A stretch of DNA of 64,000 nt from Nematostella vectensis (GCF_932526225.1 NC_064041.1:1624699-1688698); one strand, 5' to 3'. Shown: positions 12,201-23,319, counted from the first letter of the stretch. Translations and numbers: made by a program. Notes: generated by a model not told the origin, from the letters alone.

Positions 12201-15200
12201 TTCGAAGAATATCAAGAGATCGGCATTCCCTCCTCAAACTAATTCTTATGTGTTTATTACATGTCTTTGTCAAATAAATGGCTTCCCGCTGTTATTAAGT
12301 CTTCGCTAGCAGTTTTCACACATTTCGAAAATCATCGAAGAATATCAAGCGATCGGCATTCCTTCCCCAAATTATATACAGCTATACTGTATGGAGGACT
12401 GGGTCAAGGGAATTACAGATCAGTGTGCATATAGCTGATAAGGACCAACTGAAAGGAGCGCTGCGGATCAGCTGTACTGTATGCAGCAATGGTTATTTTC
12501 TAATTCGAGCCATTTGAACCTGCCTCTTAGAATAAAGGAAAACCAAACCTCAGCTCATTTCAAACTCACCACATTAGCTGGAATATTGGGATAATAGCAT
12601 ACTTCTGTAAGACACAGGCCAAGGAAGTGTAAGCGTGGGTGAGGTGGACCAAACACCTTCAAGTCTTCCTTCTCAAATACTGCAGTTCCTAGAGACAAAA
12701 CATGAAAGGTTAATAGGCACACATCTAAGAATTGACAAGCAATGCTGAATTGCATTTAGTGGCTATAGTTACAGAAGAAAAAAAAAGAATTTCAGATTTG
12801 AAAAATGTTTTCCATCAGAGATGACTTTTGAGCTAACTGTAGTACCTGTGAAAAGAGGTATCATTTATTTATTAAAGAGAACCAGGAAATGTAAACAATA
12901 AAAGGAATACAATAATACAATGATCTCACCAGAAATATCTAGAAACACAAGTTTTGGCAGCTGGGATAGGCTGTGTAGCATTTCCCCATCAATGTAAGGT
13001 GGCTCAACATCCATGCCAAAGTCTCTTCCATCCTTTGACAGGTCAAGATGTTGTAGAGAGTCAAGCTGCACAATTGTGTCAATAGACTTTTTGAAATCCT
13101 CCAGACCAAGACAGTTGTATAAGATAAGTTGGCGTAAATTCCTGGAGAAGAATAATGCACAGTCAACAACTACATAGTGGTCTAACACAAATCCTGCATT
13201 TCGATTGGCTGAGCTACTAATGGTCTATCAGGTGATCAAAGGTGTTTAACTGAATTATTGAATACTGACATGCTACCCCACAAAAATAAAAAAAGGCAAC
13301 CAGATACAATACTGTATGGGGATTTTAAATGACAAGAAAACAAGTGAAAGTGATAAATCCATGTAATGTATTATAGCTGGAATACCAGAGAGACAGCATT
13401 TTTATTGTGTTTGTTTGCAAACACAATAACATTTTGAAGCATGGTTTTCAAGTAAAAAAAAAATGGAAGAAGAAAAAAAGGAAGAAAAAGAGAAAAAAAG
13501 AAATTGAAAATATCTGTCCACAAAAGGTATGTGGAAATGGTATTGTCCTCACAAGAAAGTTGTGTTTGTAAGTATACATAATCCATTTTGTAACTTGTAC
13601 GCATACTTAAAGCTAATTGGCTTTAGTAAAGATGGAAAAAAAGACAGGACTGAATTCAAAGTCATCTTGATGCAATCAATATGAACAGCCATTGGCCAGC
13701 AATTGAAACAACCACCAATAAGGAAACCATTTTCAATTGTCACTGATCATGCATTTGAGGCAGCAAACAAAACACTAAATGCCATTTGCAAACAAACAAA
13801 CAAACAAAGGATGGGGAAAACTAAGTCAACTGACATAAAAAGCCTATCACTAAGTGTGTCAATCATAAACAACTATTACATGACTCTCTACTGCTACATG
13901 TGCCGCATGTAGTACCAGCCGCATGTCGCATGTATGTTAATTAATAACGAGCATGGATACTCACTAAGATCTGGCAGTATGAATACCTACAAACATATTT
14001 CTGTAACTAAATGCTTTGGTGACTTTTTGTAACTTTTCGATTTCTGTAATATTATAACGCTATATGTGCTGGCCCTTTGCCTTAATTCAGTCTGCAATAC
14101 TGCCATGGCAATTGAATAAAACCCTATCTACTCTATCTATCTATCTACTCTACTCTTAAGTCTTTTTCTGTAAAACCTCTAGTCCAGGCCTGGACTATCT
14201 TTGCACTCAACATTCTAATCATACAGAATGCCTGGTCTGGACTACAGTATATAACAACTTTAGAATCATGTGTAAGGCTTAAGTTTATGCTCTTTGGTAT
14301 GTAACGGGAAATGGGAAAAGACAGACATCCAGTCATGCCATTATATTGAAAGTATTCAAAGGAAAGGAAACCCTTTCACTGCACTAAAAATATAGTGCCA
14401 ATGATTGGATGAATCATTCGTCTTCACGCTAAAAGCCTAATTTTGAGATTAGAAGAAAATAAAAAAGTATAGAAAAAAAGAGCCCCTGCATACTCCTAGG
14501 AAAGGCCTTATCACAGACCATTTGAAAGTTTTGTGTTATACTCTGTAAACACTTTCTCTATCAAGTAATATGTTAGTATATAAAACTCGGGAACCTCGCA
14601 AGAACAAGCGATTTGATTGGTTGAGAAACTCGGGATAAAATGTGATATTTTCCTCGCACCAAAATCAAGCAAAATGGCGGGTGTAAAAGCCAATTTTCAA
14701 GTCTTTCTGAAAAAAATATGCTGTAAAGCTCGTTTTATATACTAAAACAATTATATTATTTCCATTTCAGCGGATAGTGGCTTTAAAAATATCTGTCTCA
14801 AGCATTTAGCCCTCGGTAGATATTTCGCCACTATCCACCTCAATGGAAATGGTATAATTGTTAATTATACCTTTAAAAACCAGATTAAATTTTCTAACTG
14901 CATTTTCAATCACATTACATGGATAAGCCAACAAAATTTAGAAAAAAATCCATTATTCAGAACATTACTTCTTGAGGATGAAGACATTGAGATTTGGTTG
15001 GTATCATATCATTCTGTAACTAGTTATATTATGATAGCCATAATATATCTACCATAATTTTTAAATGCCTCTTTACATTTGATGCATACAGTAAATAGAA
15101 AATGTAAACAAATGGTGTATATTGAATTAAAAATTGACATCACGATTATTTTTAAAATCACCAACTTACCCGTTCAATATTTCAAGCGGGGCGATACTTT

Positions 15201-15795
15201 TTATATCCCGACAGTTTGAAAGGTCCAGACTGGTCAAATGCCGCATATTTTTCACGGGACCCAGATCTGTAATCACAGTCTCGGCAAGATTTAAAACTTG
15301 CAATTGTTGGAGTCCCTCTGACACAATCTCAAAGTCGTATTGCTCGATCAAGGTTTTACTGAGGTCCAGAAAGCGTAGATTATTCAGCTTCGCCACGTCA
15401 CAAAAATCCATAATCCTTATACACTGTCCAATGTTTAAGCATTTTAGGGTGTTCTTGCATTGACAAATGTGCTTAATTCCATGTTGTGTGACTTCTAAAC
15501 ATCTTGATATGTTGAGTTCGCGTATCGGTTGACATGATATCAACTGCAGCCCTCGGTCAGTGATCGATGCGCCTTTTAAATTCACTCTCACAATACGACT
15601 TGTTTGGGGATTGGAAAAAGAGCTCAGGAAATTATCCGTACAATCTCCTGATTTAAGCCTCTTGGAAATAAATGCCTCGCACACATCTTCAGGCAGAAAA
15701 ACAACTCCCGAAGTCTTGAACGTCGCAGCGTCGAAGAGTTTTAAGGATTTGTCCATACATAGATCAAGCAGTGATGTTACTTCACCCCGCGTCAT
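267..15795 (-). CDS. ZER1: ZER1/ZYG11-family CUL2 substrate receptor, 3' end beyond window
   Basis: Fourteen exons: 15170-15795, 12930-13141, 12570-12688, 9830-9976, 9220-9278, 8480-8615, 7958-8011, 6561-6671, 5148-5198, 3772-3816, 3291-3342, 805-875, 470-517, 267-328. All junctions are AG/GT and phases agree throughout, giving 597 residues. Exons 1-3 encode leucine-rich repeats (e.g. LRFLDLS, LQHLDLS); exons 4-14 encode an armadillo-like region with family signatures NCCLTLCNF, IQRIAIGLCN, WSALWNVTDETPENC and RNMLGLMGNVSEV. These resemble vertebrate ZER1 more than ZYG11B (recalled, not searched). Known family role: the armadillo domain recognises N-terminal glycine degrons and the receptor works with CUL2-elongin. 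Human ZER1 is about 766 residues, so roughly 150 are missing to the left. The start chosen is the ATG at 15793-15795 (A at -3); the upstream extension begins at a TTG. Introns are crowded with arrays, but no exon is broken. Confidence 0.93.
890..1100. repeat. Tandem repeat, ~80-bp unit, three copies
   Basis: Three direct copies of a unit containing GCTATCAATTAAAGGGGTA, then GTGGGCCACGGTTTATTCAA and TTAGAGGAGA lie in ZER1 intron 11, starting about 15 bp from the acceptor of exon 12. The same unit recurs at 61790-62046 in a C3 intron. Confidence 0.75.
1970..3280. repeat. 32-bp satellite array with higher-order structure
   Basis: About 40 copies of a unit of the form GCGATGGTTAAATGGTTTGGAGACCGTTCATA fill most of ZER1 intron 11 and stop about 15 bp from the donor of exon 11 (3291). 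Variants (cGACGGt, AAGATGCTT, TTAATTAAAT insert) recur in the same order about 227 bp apart (from 2241 and from 2468), showing amplification in blocks of about seven units. Confidence 0.9.
3395..3640 (+). mobile_element. tRNA-derived SINE
   Basis: Positions 3399-3487 resemble a tRNA: an A box TGGCGCAGTTGG near 3405 and a B box GGTTCGATTCC near 3463, the internal promoter of RNA polymerase III. The acceptor stem pairs poorly and a further ~150 bp of unrelated body follows, ending in a T/A-rich tail. That is the layout of a SINE rather than a working tRNA gene. It sits in ZER1 intron 10, antisense to the gene. Confidence 0.65.
4048..4325. repeat. ~42-bp minisatellite in ZER1 intron 9
   Basis: About six and a half diverged copies of a pyrimidine-rich unit containing CTCCCCCTGACCTTCCTTCT and GGTCGCTATATACGCCACA. 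Degenerate related sequence resumes after the inserted element, at 5065-5085. Confidence 0.8.
4326..5064. mobile_element. Nonautonomous DNA transposon, 739 bp
   Basis: Imperfect terminal inverted repeats of about 35 bp: the left end begins GGGGCCGGATCCTGAAAAGC, and the right end read in reverse begins GGGGCCGGTTCCTGAAAGGC. Both ends carry subterminal repeats of the kind GCTAACCTA-GGTTA. It has landed inside the 42-bp minisatellite, which resumes on the other side. No clean target duplication and no transposase frame were found; the 85-codon frame at 4730 has no recognisable content. The superfamily cannot be assigned from this sequence alone. Confidence 0.75.
5737..5825 (-). pseudogene. Truncated copy of ZER1 exon 8 (copy 1)
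   Basis: Matches the last 89 bases of exon 8 (6561-6649), apparently without a mismatch, and includes a donor. The copy stops where the exon's first 22 bases should be, so it has no acceptor. It is flanked on both sides by the 17-bp array. Confidence 0.9.
6200..6288 (-). pseudogene. Truncated copy of ZER1 exon 8 (copy 2)
   Basis: Same 89-base segment and same breakpoint as the copy at 5737, 463 bp away from it and 361 bp from the true exon. The identical left breakpoint shows the two copies arose from one truncated unit that was later amplified together with its flanking 17-bp repeats. Confidence 0.9.
7016..7778. repeat. 36-bp minisatellite, ~21 copies, ZER1 intron 7
   Basis: Highly uniform unit beginning TTGGAGTATGTTGTGGTGGG and ending CTCCCTGCAG. 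The period is a multiple of three and the unit has few stops, so long frames are open on both strands. Variation is mostly one position (GTGGTG or GTGTTG). It lies wholly within the intron between exons 7 (7958) and 8 (6671). Confidence 0.95.
8190..8320. repeat. Dispersed repeat copy (GTT run and TTGCGAGTTTGCC core)
   Basis: A short GTT run followed by GCCGCAACGCTTGCGAGTTT and a segment with AGGTCACATGA. It is shared with 37498-37560 and, in part, with the window start. Read on the minus strand, the two better copies give similar peptides (HVTFWV-NS-ALR), which shows homology but not coding. Confidence 0.5.
8620..8812 (+). repeat. 35-bp repeats ending in a pogo/Tigger-like terminus
   Basis: Four direct copies of a unit with GTTGTACCTCTATAAAGCGA and CCACCCTCAGGA, then at 8779 the diverged sequence TACAGTGGCACCTCTATTAA. 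CAGTG-ACCTCTATTAAGCGG next to a TA is typical of pogo/Tigger-type inverted-repeat ends. The opposite end was not found in the window, so this may be a solo or rearranged terminus. Confidence 0.5.
9255..9390 (-). repeat. Duplicated acceptor half of ZER1 exon 5
   Basis: 9333-9390 repeats, with several changes, the stretch at 9255-9300 that contains the branch/polypyrimidine region, the AG and the first ~25 bases of exon 5. The upstream copy (acceptor TTTGTTCTAG) could act as a cryptic acceptor but lacks the exon's 3' half and donor. Confidence 0.7.
9685..9865 (-). repeat. ~56-bp repeats carrying the ZER1 exon 4 donor
   Basis: Three to four diverged copies of a unit that, on the gene's strand, contains CCAAG-AAGTTTGTAATGTAAG. 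The first copy covers the 3' end of exon 4 (TKEVCN) and its donor at 9829; later copies repeat the donor within intron 4. Confidence 0.75.
9992..10350. repeat. ~90-bp tandem repeat, interrupted array (left part)
   Basis: Four copies with period 90 or 95 bp, marked by GATCAACTGAAAGGATCACT and GGAGGACTGGGTCAAGGGAA. The array resumes at 12377-12485, so the 2 kb between is best read as an insertion. The array lies directly upstream of the acceptor of ZER1 exon 4. Confidence 0.85.
10360..10796. other. Non-coding stretch with a cluster of TTCGCGAA palindromes
   Basis: Four copies of the 8-bp palindrome TTCGCGAA occur at 10383, 10395, 10404 and 10421. The rest, between the interrupted 90-bp array and the foldback arm, shows no gene; it may belong to the inserted element. 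Confidence 0.5.
10797..12368. mobile_element. Foldback-like element: inverted arms of 108-bp tandem repeats
   Basis: The left arm (10797-11430) holds about six copies of a 108-bp unit containing ATGCCGATCGCTTGATAT and TGTGAAAACTGCTAGCGAAG. The right arm (11505-12368) holds about seven copies of the same unit in reverse orientation. The ends match inversely (AATTTGGGGAAGGAATGCCG near 10936 and its complement near 12365). Long inverted arms made of tandem repeats around a small centre are the hallmark of foldback elements. The 90-bp array continues beyond it. No transposase is present. Confidence 0.75.
12377..12485. repeat. ~90-bp tandem repeat, right remnant
   Basis: One full unit and part of a second of the same repeat as 9992-10350, in the same orientation, on the far side of the foldback-like element. 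Confidence 0.8.
13142..15169. other. ZER1 intron 1, no other gene seen
   Basis: A/T-rich intron with only a short CTAT microsatellite near 14125-14155 and scattered homopolymers. Donor GTAAGT at 15169 and acceptor CTTCTCCAG at 13142 bound it. It lacks the tandem arrays that fill most other introns of the gene. Confidence 0.7.
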
Positions 15796-16344
15796 TTTGG
15801 CCCAATTTCCTTTCCACTGACCACTGTGGGGTCCAAACAATATTAATCCATATCACAAGGGTAGAAACAGCCTGTGTATTTCAGCCAGACGGTGAAAAAT
15901 GGCGGATTTCTTCACCAAATATCGCGTACTTGGTCGAGAAGTAAAAACATTGTTTGTGATGCATGACGGGTAATTTCTACGGGTTACCTGTGGGCGGATG
16001 TAGGTGGGGAGGGTGAACGATGTCACAAACTTGACCGACGCTTCATGTTGGCTACAAGCTGTAGGAATTCAATTTTCCTTTTTGAAATTCTTAATTTCTC
16101 TTCACGTCAATTAGAATAGTGGAATAATAGTAGAATAATTATCAATCACATTCTCAAAGAAACTTCCAATGAACACACTGCTTTCAATATTTTGAAATAT
16201 TTTTTGATGATGTGACTGATAATTTAGAGCGGATGGCCTGTTTAATATCTTGGATTCTAATAGATTCTTTTGTCCTTTGACGGTTGAGGTTTCCGCCGGA
16301 TTTCCGGAAGTAAACTGGTGACAATGCGGCTTTAAATCACTGCA
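15796..16344. promoter_or_regulatory. Divergent promoter region between ZER1 and the PHD-finger gene
   Basis: The two genes point away from each other across this ~550 bp. AAAATGGCGG at 15896 resembles a YY1 site, and CCGGAAGT at 16304 matches the ETS/GABP consensus common at housekeeping promoters. The first also starts a 24-codon frame (15899-15973) of unknown meaning. 16141-16245 contains short inverted pieces that recur at 34497-34600. Promoter assignment is inference. Confidence 0.45.
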
Positions 16345-19300
16345 ATGAAGTTTTGGTATTTTGAGCTGGATTCGTGCCGTTTCTGGGTAACTACTTTAAG
16401 TACGCATCCTGAAGTGTATCATAAGATAGTGTATACCACAACATACGTACACACGATACACACCATCCACAGCTATCTACACCATACACAGCTATCCACA
16501 CCATACACAGCTATCCACACCATACACAGCTATCCACACCATACACAGCTATCTACACCATACACAGCTATCTACACCATACACAGCTATCTATAGCTAT
16601 CCACACCATACACAGCCATCCACGCCATCCACAGCTATCCACGCCATACACAGCTATCCACACCATACACAGCTATCCACACCATACACAGCTATCCACA
16701 CCATACACAGCCATCCACGCCATACACAGCTATCCACGCCATACACAGCTATCCACGCTATACACAGCTATCCACACCATACACAGCTATCCACACCATA
16801 CACAGCTATCTACACCATACACAGCTACACAGCTATCCATAGCTATCCACACCATACACAGACATCCACGCCATACACAGCTATCCACGCTATACACAGC
16901 TATCCACAGCTATCTACACCATACACAGCTACACAGCTATCCATAGCTATCCACACCATACACAGCCATTCACTCCATACACAGCTATCCACACCATACA
17001 CAGCTATCCACACCATACACAGCTATCCACACCATACACAGCTATCGACACCATACACAGCTACACAGCTATCCATAGCTATCCACACCATACACAGCCA
17101 TCCACGCCATACACAGCTATCCACGCCATACACAGCTATCCACGCTATACACAGCTATCCACAGCTATCTACACCATACACAGCCATCCACACCATACAC
17201 AGCTATCTACACCATACACACCCATCCACACCATACACAGCTATCCACGCTATACACAGCTATCCACACCATACACAGCTATCCACGCTATACACAGCTA
17301 TCCACACCATCCACAGCTATCCACACCATACACAGCCATCCACAGCTATCCACACCATACAAAGCTATCCACACCATCCATATCCATCTACACCATACAC
17401 AGCTATCCACACCATACACAGCTATCCACACCATACACAGCTATCCACGCTATACACAGCTATCCACACCATACACAGCTATCTACACCATACACAGCTA
17501 TCCACACCATACACAGCTATCCAGACCATCCACAGCTATCCACACCATCCCCAGCTATCCACACCATTCACAGCTATCCACACCATACACAGCCATCCAC
17601 AGCTATCCACACCATACACAGCGATCCACACCATCCACATCTATCCACACTATACACAACCATACACACCATACACAGCTATCCAGACCATACACAGCCA
17701 TCCACACCATACACAGCTATCCACACCATACACAGCTATCCACACCATACACAGCTATCTACACCATACACAGCTATCTACACCATACACAGCTACACAG
17801 CTATCCATAGCTATCCACACCATACACAGCCATCCACGCCATACACAGCTATCCACGCCATACACAGCTATCCACACCATACACAGCTATCCACACCATA
17901 CACAGCTATCCACACCATACACAGCCATCCACGCCATACACAGCTATCCACGCCATACACAGCTATCCACGCTATACACAGCTATCCACACCATACACAG
18001 CTATCCACACCATACACAGCTATCTACACCATACACAGCTACACAGCTATCCATAGCTATCCACACCATACACAGACATCCACGCTATACACAGCTATCC
18101 ACAGCTATCTACACCATACACAGCTACACAGCTATCCATAGCTATCCACACCATACACAGCCATCCACGCCATACACAGCCATCCACGCCATACACAGCT
18201 ATCCACACCATACACAGCCATCCACACCATACACAGCTATCCACACCATACACAGCTATCCACACCATACACAGCTATCCACACCATACACAGCTATCTA
18301 CACCATACACAGCTACACAGCTATCCATAGCTATCCACGCCATACACAGCCATCCACGCCATACACAGCTATCCACGCCATACACAGCTATCCACACCAT
18401 ACACAGCTATCCACACCATACACAGCCATACACACCATACACAGCTATACACACGATACACAGCTATCTACACCATACACAGCTATCCACGCAATACACA
18501 CCATCCACACCATCCACAGCTATCCACGCTATACACAGCTATCCACACCATCCACAGCTATCCACACCATACACAGCCATCCACAGCTATCCACACCATA
18601 CAAAGCTATCCACACCATCCACATCCATCTACACCATACACAGCTATCCACGCCATACACAGCTATCCACACCATACACAGCTATCCACGCTATACACAG
18701 CTATCCACACCATACACAGCTATCCACACCATACACAGCTATCTACACCATACACAGCTATCCACACCATACACAGCTATCCAGACCATCCACAGCTATC
18801 CACACCATCCACAGCTATCCACACCATCCACAGCTATCCACACCATACACAGCCATCCACAGCTATCCACACCATACACAGCTATCCACACCATCCACAT
18901 CTATCCACACTATACACAACCATACACACCATACACAGCTATCCAGACCATACACAGCTATCTACACCATACACAGCCATCCACAGCTATCCACACCATA
19001 CACAGCTATCCACACCATCCACATCTATCCACACTATCCACAACCATACACACCATACACAGCTATCCACACCATACACAGCTATCTACACCATACACAG
19101 CTATCCACACCATACACAGCTATCCACACCATCCACAGCTATCCACACCATCCACAGCTATCCACACCATACACAGCTATCCACACCATACACAGCCATC
19201 CACAGCTATCCACACCATACACAGCTATCCACACTATACACAGCTATCTACACCATACACAGCTATCCACACCATACACATCTATCCACACTATACACAA

Positions 19301-22300
19301 CCATACACACCATACACAGCTATCCACACCATACACAGCTATCCACACCATATACAGCTATCCACACCATACACACCTATCCACACCATACACAGCTATC
19401 TACACCATACACACCCATCCACACCATACACACCCATCCACACCATACACAGCTATCCACGCTATACACAGCCATACACAGCTATCCACACCATACACAG
19501 CTATCCACGCCATACACAGCCATCCACAGCTATCCACACCATCCACAGTTATCCACACCATCCACAGCTATCCACGCCATACACAGCTATTCACACCATA
19601 CACAGCTATCCACACCATCCACAGCTATCCACACCATCCAAAACCATCCACACCATCCACAGCCATACACAGCTATCCACAGCTATACACACCATACACA
19701 GCTATACACAGCTATCCACACTATACAAGGGAGGAAAAAACCGTGAGAGAGGCCCTCAAGAAGGCAGGTGCCACTGGGTCAAAGAAGGGCTGTTTTTTTT
19801 CTGGCGAAAGTGTCCTTTCCTTACCCTTCTCGCAGAAGAGGGCGGGGCCAAACAAGAACGTAAAACAACTAAATGGTGTTAGTTTGCCCTACGAGTGTCT
19901 GGAGAAGAATACACGAAAATCGTTCGAGGATCGTGAGTATGAATAACATACATTTTATTTGCATTAAACAAATAGCAGTCCACGCCTTTTGCGTTTGAAT
20001 TTGACTGGAATCGTTATTCGGATTTTATGTTGAAGTTGTCCCGATTTCATGAAAATCCACTTAGTGTCTTTGTTACTTATGACACGTGGGGTGTTAGTAA
20101 ATCGTGGAATGACGGAACCCGCCAACACCAAGAAAATAGCCGTTTTTCAGTGTTTTTTTTTTTCACACTTTCATGATGGTGATGTTCTGAGACCACGCGT
20201 TCTTGACCTTAACTTTATAAAGTTACTCTCATTTTTGCCGATAAATAAGTAGATCTACGTAAGATCTAGATTCCGAGCGAGGCGAACGAAAGATGTCTAT
20301 TTCAAAAGTTGTCTATTTTTGTAAGGGTTCGTGGTCGCAAATACCATGCCCTTATCCCCAAAGAACTATTTCTGTTCTTGTGTGTAGCATTTGGCCACGT
20401 TTGTGTCATTCTCGATTAACATCTCTAAGAAAATCGCGTCATTTCATTTTCAAAGCCTACCTGGGCTTCAAATAACCCCATAATTTAGGCCGTGGGAACG
20501 CTTCCTCGAAATAAATAGCAATTAAATTTATCTAATAGTTGGAAATCGAATGGCACAAGACAAGGCAAAGGGCAAACAGGCAACAGCCAATGCAACGCAA
20601 ACTCGACGTAAGTAGAGCTATTATAGTTTCTTGACATCTTACCGCGCAGTGCCTTGTCGATTTCGATCATAGGAGACATCATATCATCATTTTCTTTTTA
20701 AGTAGAGCCTTACCTGGATAATAATGCCACGTGTGCAAATTATGCCATGGATGCCACGGGTGCTGCCGCAGGTGGGAAATTAACTCATATTTATCGGCAA
20801 TTTTCTTCAATTATTGTTCATTCCTTGTATTGTTATCTTTTTTTATACAATTATAACGCGCTCATGATCATTCTATGCAATGAGCGCAATAGAAGTATTA
20901 AATGACTAATATTGTATTTTTTATTGTAATATTCTAAATGATTTAAAATTGATCATGCCTTGTATGCGAATGTACCCATCGCTTTCAAGGGGAGTTTGCC
21001 CATTACTCCAAACATTAAAAATGCCTCTTTCTTTTTTTTTTTTTTTTTTTTTACAGTAGAGCCTTTCCTGGGAGCTGCGGGTGCTGCCGCAGGTCAGTAA
21101 TTAACTTGCATTTGTCGGCAATTTTGTTTAAATTCTTTAAAATTCAATGATAGCGAGCACGTACTCTGAATCATTAGCCAATTATATTGCGTAGAGCAAA
21201 CAATTGTCATTACTTTGAAAGGAAATTCATTTTTTGGAGTCACAATTTTGATTTACTTCGCTCCCTGATTGATTTTATGTTGAATTTCTTTTGCGTTTTA
21301 TTTGACAGTGAATTGTTTATGATTCGCTTTCATGACAGTCATATGAAAATTTCCCATGCGCAATAATGGCAAAGAGTACTTAATCAATGTGGTTGGTCTT
21401 TATTATAGGATCGCAACAGAAACGGAAAACATCAGAAAAATTAGGTATGCATGAGCTTACTCTCCTAGCAGAATGCAATATGATATCAATATGCCGGTTT
21501 ATACGGAGCTGAGGACCCAGGGTCGAGCCTTGACAAGCCATTCAAGACCATCCTCAGAGATCCAGGGGAATTTGTCATGTGTCATGATGTGTGGCTTGCG
21601 AAAGGGAATATCACACTCGCATACATACATCGATTTATAATCAAAACGTATTTATTTTCATGGGCTTGGGCTGTATTACGGCAGCATTTTCGCTACTCAC
21701 TATCGCCCGATAGATAGTGAGTGGCGGAAGCAATCAGAATGCAGGATTCATGATTGTATGCGTGGGGGATTTTACTCATTCTTGATATACCCAGGTGGGT
21801 ATTTCGTGGGTGTTTGGAGGATACATGTAAACCATATGCGCGGCAGGGCGAGCGGGCGGCGCCAAACTAATTTCACTGAACTGCCCTAGTTCCCCCCCCC
21901 CCCCCCCCCCCCCTCAGCGGTGGTAGCGATGCAACCGTTTTTGCTGCAAAGATTCAGCCCACATTTTAATCTGTTTTGTTTGAAATCATTTAAAACAGGG
22001 CGAAAAGTCAAAGTAAGCAAGAGTAAGGGTAAGTAAAGGCAGTGTTGTATTCGCCTGACGTTTTTGCCGGCTGTCATGCTCAGGGGCGGATACAGGGGGG
22101 TGGATTGGGTGGATATCCACCCCTCTTTATAAGAAAAATTAAGAAAAGTCACTTTGTTTAAGGGACGGGAGGTACTGTCCACGTGCCTTCGCCATGCTTG
22201 ACTTTGCTGACGCGACAAATCCAGTTCAGCTTGAAGTATCTTTAGATCTATGTGACTTACCAAAAAACACTGGATCAGTTATCAGCCGACTTCTGCCTTT

Positions 22301-23256
22301 ATCCACCCCCCATTTTAAAATTCTGGATCCGCCACTGGAGCTCGTAATTTATAATCATATGTAAAACTTTTGCGACAAACCTCTTCGTCATCCGACATAT
22401 TCTCATTTCCAGGTTTCTGCTTGGCCTCGTTTCTATTCTATTTATAAACAAAAAAAAAACAAGATGGCGGTCGGTCGTGTAACAAATCTCTCGAGTCATT
22501 ACCCCGGGGCGTTTTCAATGAAAAATATAGACTTTTTTACGGTTACGGTTAATGCGAAAACCATTGTTTGAAATTATTTCACTTCTTACAGTTTAGCTTT
22601 TTTTAGCTAGCTTAAATTAGTTTATCCTTGCGATTATATGGAAATCAGCCTTTTGCGTAAGCTGTGATAAGCACAATTTTTTTGTGTGTGTGATGCCCCA
22701 ATTAATATCCTCATATTCACGAGCACAAAACGGCACTCTCCTCCGCTGGAACGTCATATTCCGTCGTTTCTATGTGTTCTGATGCCAAAAATATAAATTT
22801 TAAAAGTTGCTAGGAAAGATTTATCTGTTCCTTTTTCCAGCAGATAGCTCGAAAAACACTTTCCCAGCAAATTACGGGTCGATATTGATGGGTCGTAATT
22901 GAAAAAGAAGTACACCCGGCCCATAAATGACGGTGTTTGTAAATATTCCCTCGCCTTTATCGCAAATTCTAAAATGAAACTGAAATGTCATTTCCGTTTT
23001 TTGGCAACTTGATATCATTTATCCTCTACAGGTTGAATAAATATTCTTTTAATTTTTGTGAATTATCACTAAATATTCTTCGTATTTCCTTTCAGGAATC
23101 AAAACATCCAAGAATCTGTGCAACCTGTGTAATAGGAGAACACAATCCAACATGGTTTTGTGTCCATCGTGCCAGCAATGGCAGCATAGAGGCTGCGCGA
23201 AAATAAGTCTCTCTGACTACACATCCAACTGGCGCTGCGTCTTTTGTAACAACTGA
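16345..23256 (+). CDS. PHD-finger protein, start uncertain
   Basis: Exons: 16345-16386 (tentative first exon), 19836-19932, 20703-20771, 21057-21092, 21409-21444, 23096-23256 ending in TGA. Phases agree at every junction. The last exon encodes a complete PHD finger, C-x2-C-x10-C-x2-C-x4-H-x2-C-x13-C-x2-C, four residues from the C-terminus. PHD fingers of this type usually read histone H3 tails or serve as protein-interaction modules. Upstream is a short basic linker (SQQKRKTSEKL) and a small acidic/alanine-rich segment from two duplicated exons. The remainder is not recognised. The protein as read is only ~160 residues, so earlier exons may be missing. The first exon (MKFWYFELDSCRFW) is supported only by phase, donor and a nearby ETS site; the exons from 19836 on are much firmer. 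It could be a domesticated transposon protein. Confidence 0.7.
16387..19725. repeat. 19-bp satellite array, ~170 copies
   Basis: Units of the form CCACACCATACACAGCTAT with common point variants (CCATCC, CACGCC, CTATAC) fill nearly all of the first intron of the PHD-finger gene. A larger recurring block with ACAGCTACACAGCTATCCAT appears at intervals. The first ~38 bp (from 16386) are single copy and shared, in reverse, with 25878-25915. Confidence 0.95.
20703..21092 (+). repeat. Duplicated exon plus intron segment in the PHD-finger gene
   Basis: Exons 20703-20771 and 21057-21092 both start TAGAGCCTT-CCTGG and end GGTGCTGCCGCAG, and the following ~45 bp of intron also match (AATTAACT, TCGGCAATTTT). 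The first copy has 33 extra in-frame bases. Both are phase 1-1, so either can be skipped without a frameshift. Confidence 0.85.
22081..22337. mobile_element. Short inverted-repeat element (hAT-like MITE), 257 bp
   Basis: Ends CAGGGGCGGATACAG and, reversed, CAGTGGCGGATCCAG. Such CAGGGGCGGATCCAG-type ends are common in short hAT-derived elements. No convincing 8-bp target duplication was found, and the interior has no gene. It lies in the last intron of the PHD-finger gene. Confidence 0.55.
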
Positions 23257-23308
23257 TTCTTATACACTGTCTTCTTGAGTTACAGATAGAAAAATACTTG
23301 CTCTAGAA

Positions 23309-23314
23309 AATAAA
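23309..23314 (+). terminator. Polyadenylation signal of the PHD-finger gene
   Basis: AATAAA lies 53 bp past the stop codon at 23254-23256, a normal distance for a short 3' UTR. Confidence 0.6.
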
Positions 23315-23319
23315 AAAAT

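Noticed and set aside
15796-15840. N-terminal extension of ZER1 (15 extra residues)
   Set aside because: It begins at a TTG and is not needed; the ATG at 15793-15795 has a good context and fits the family N-terminus.
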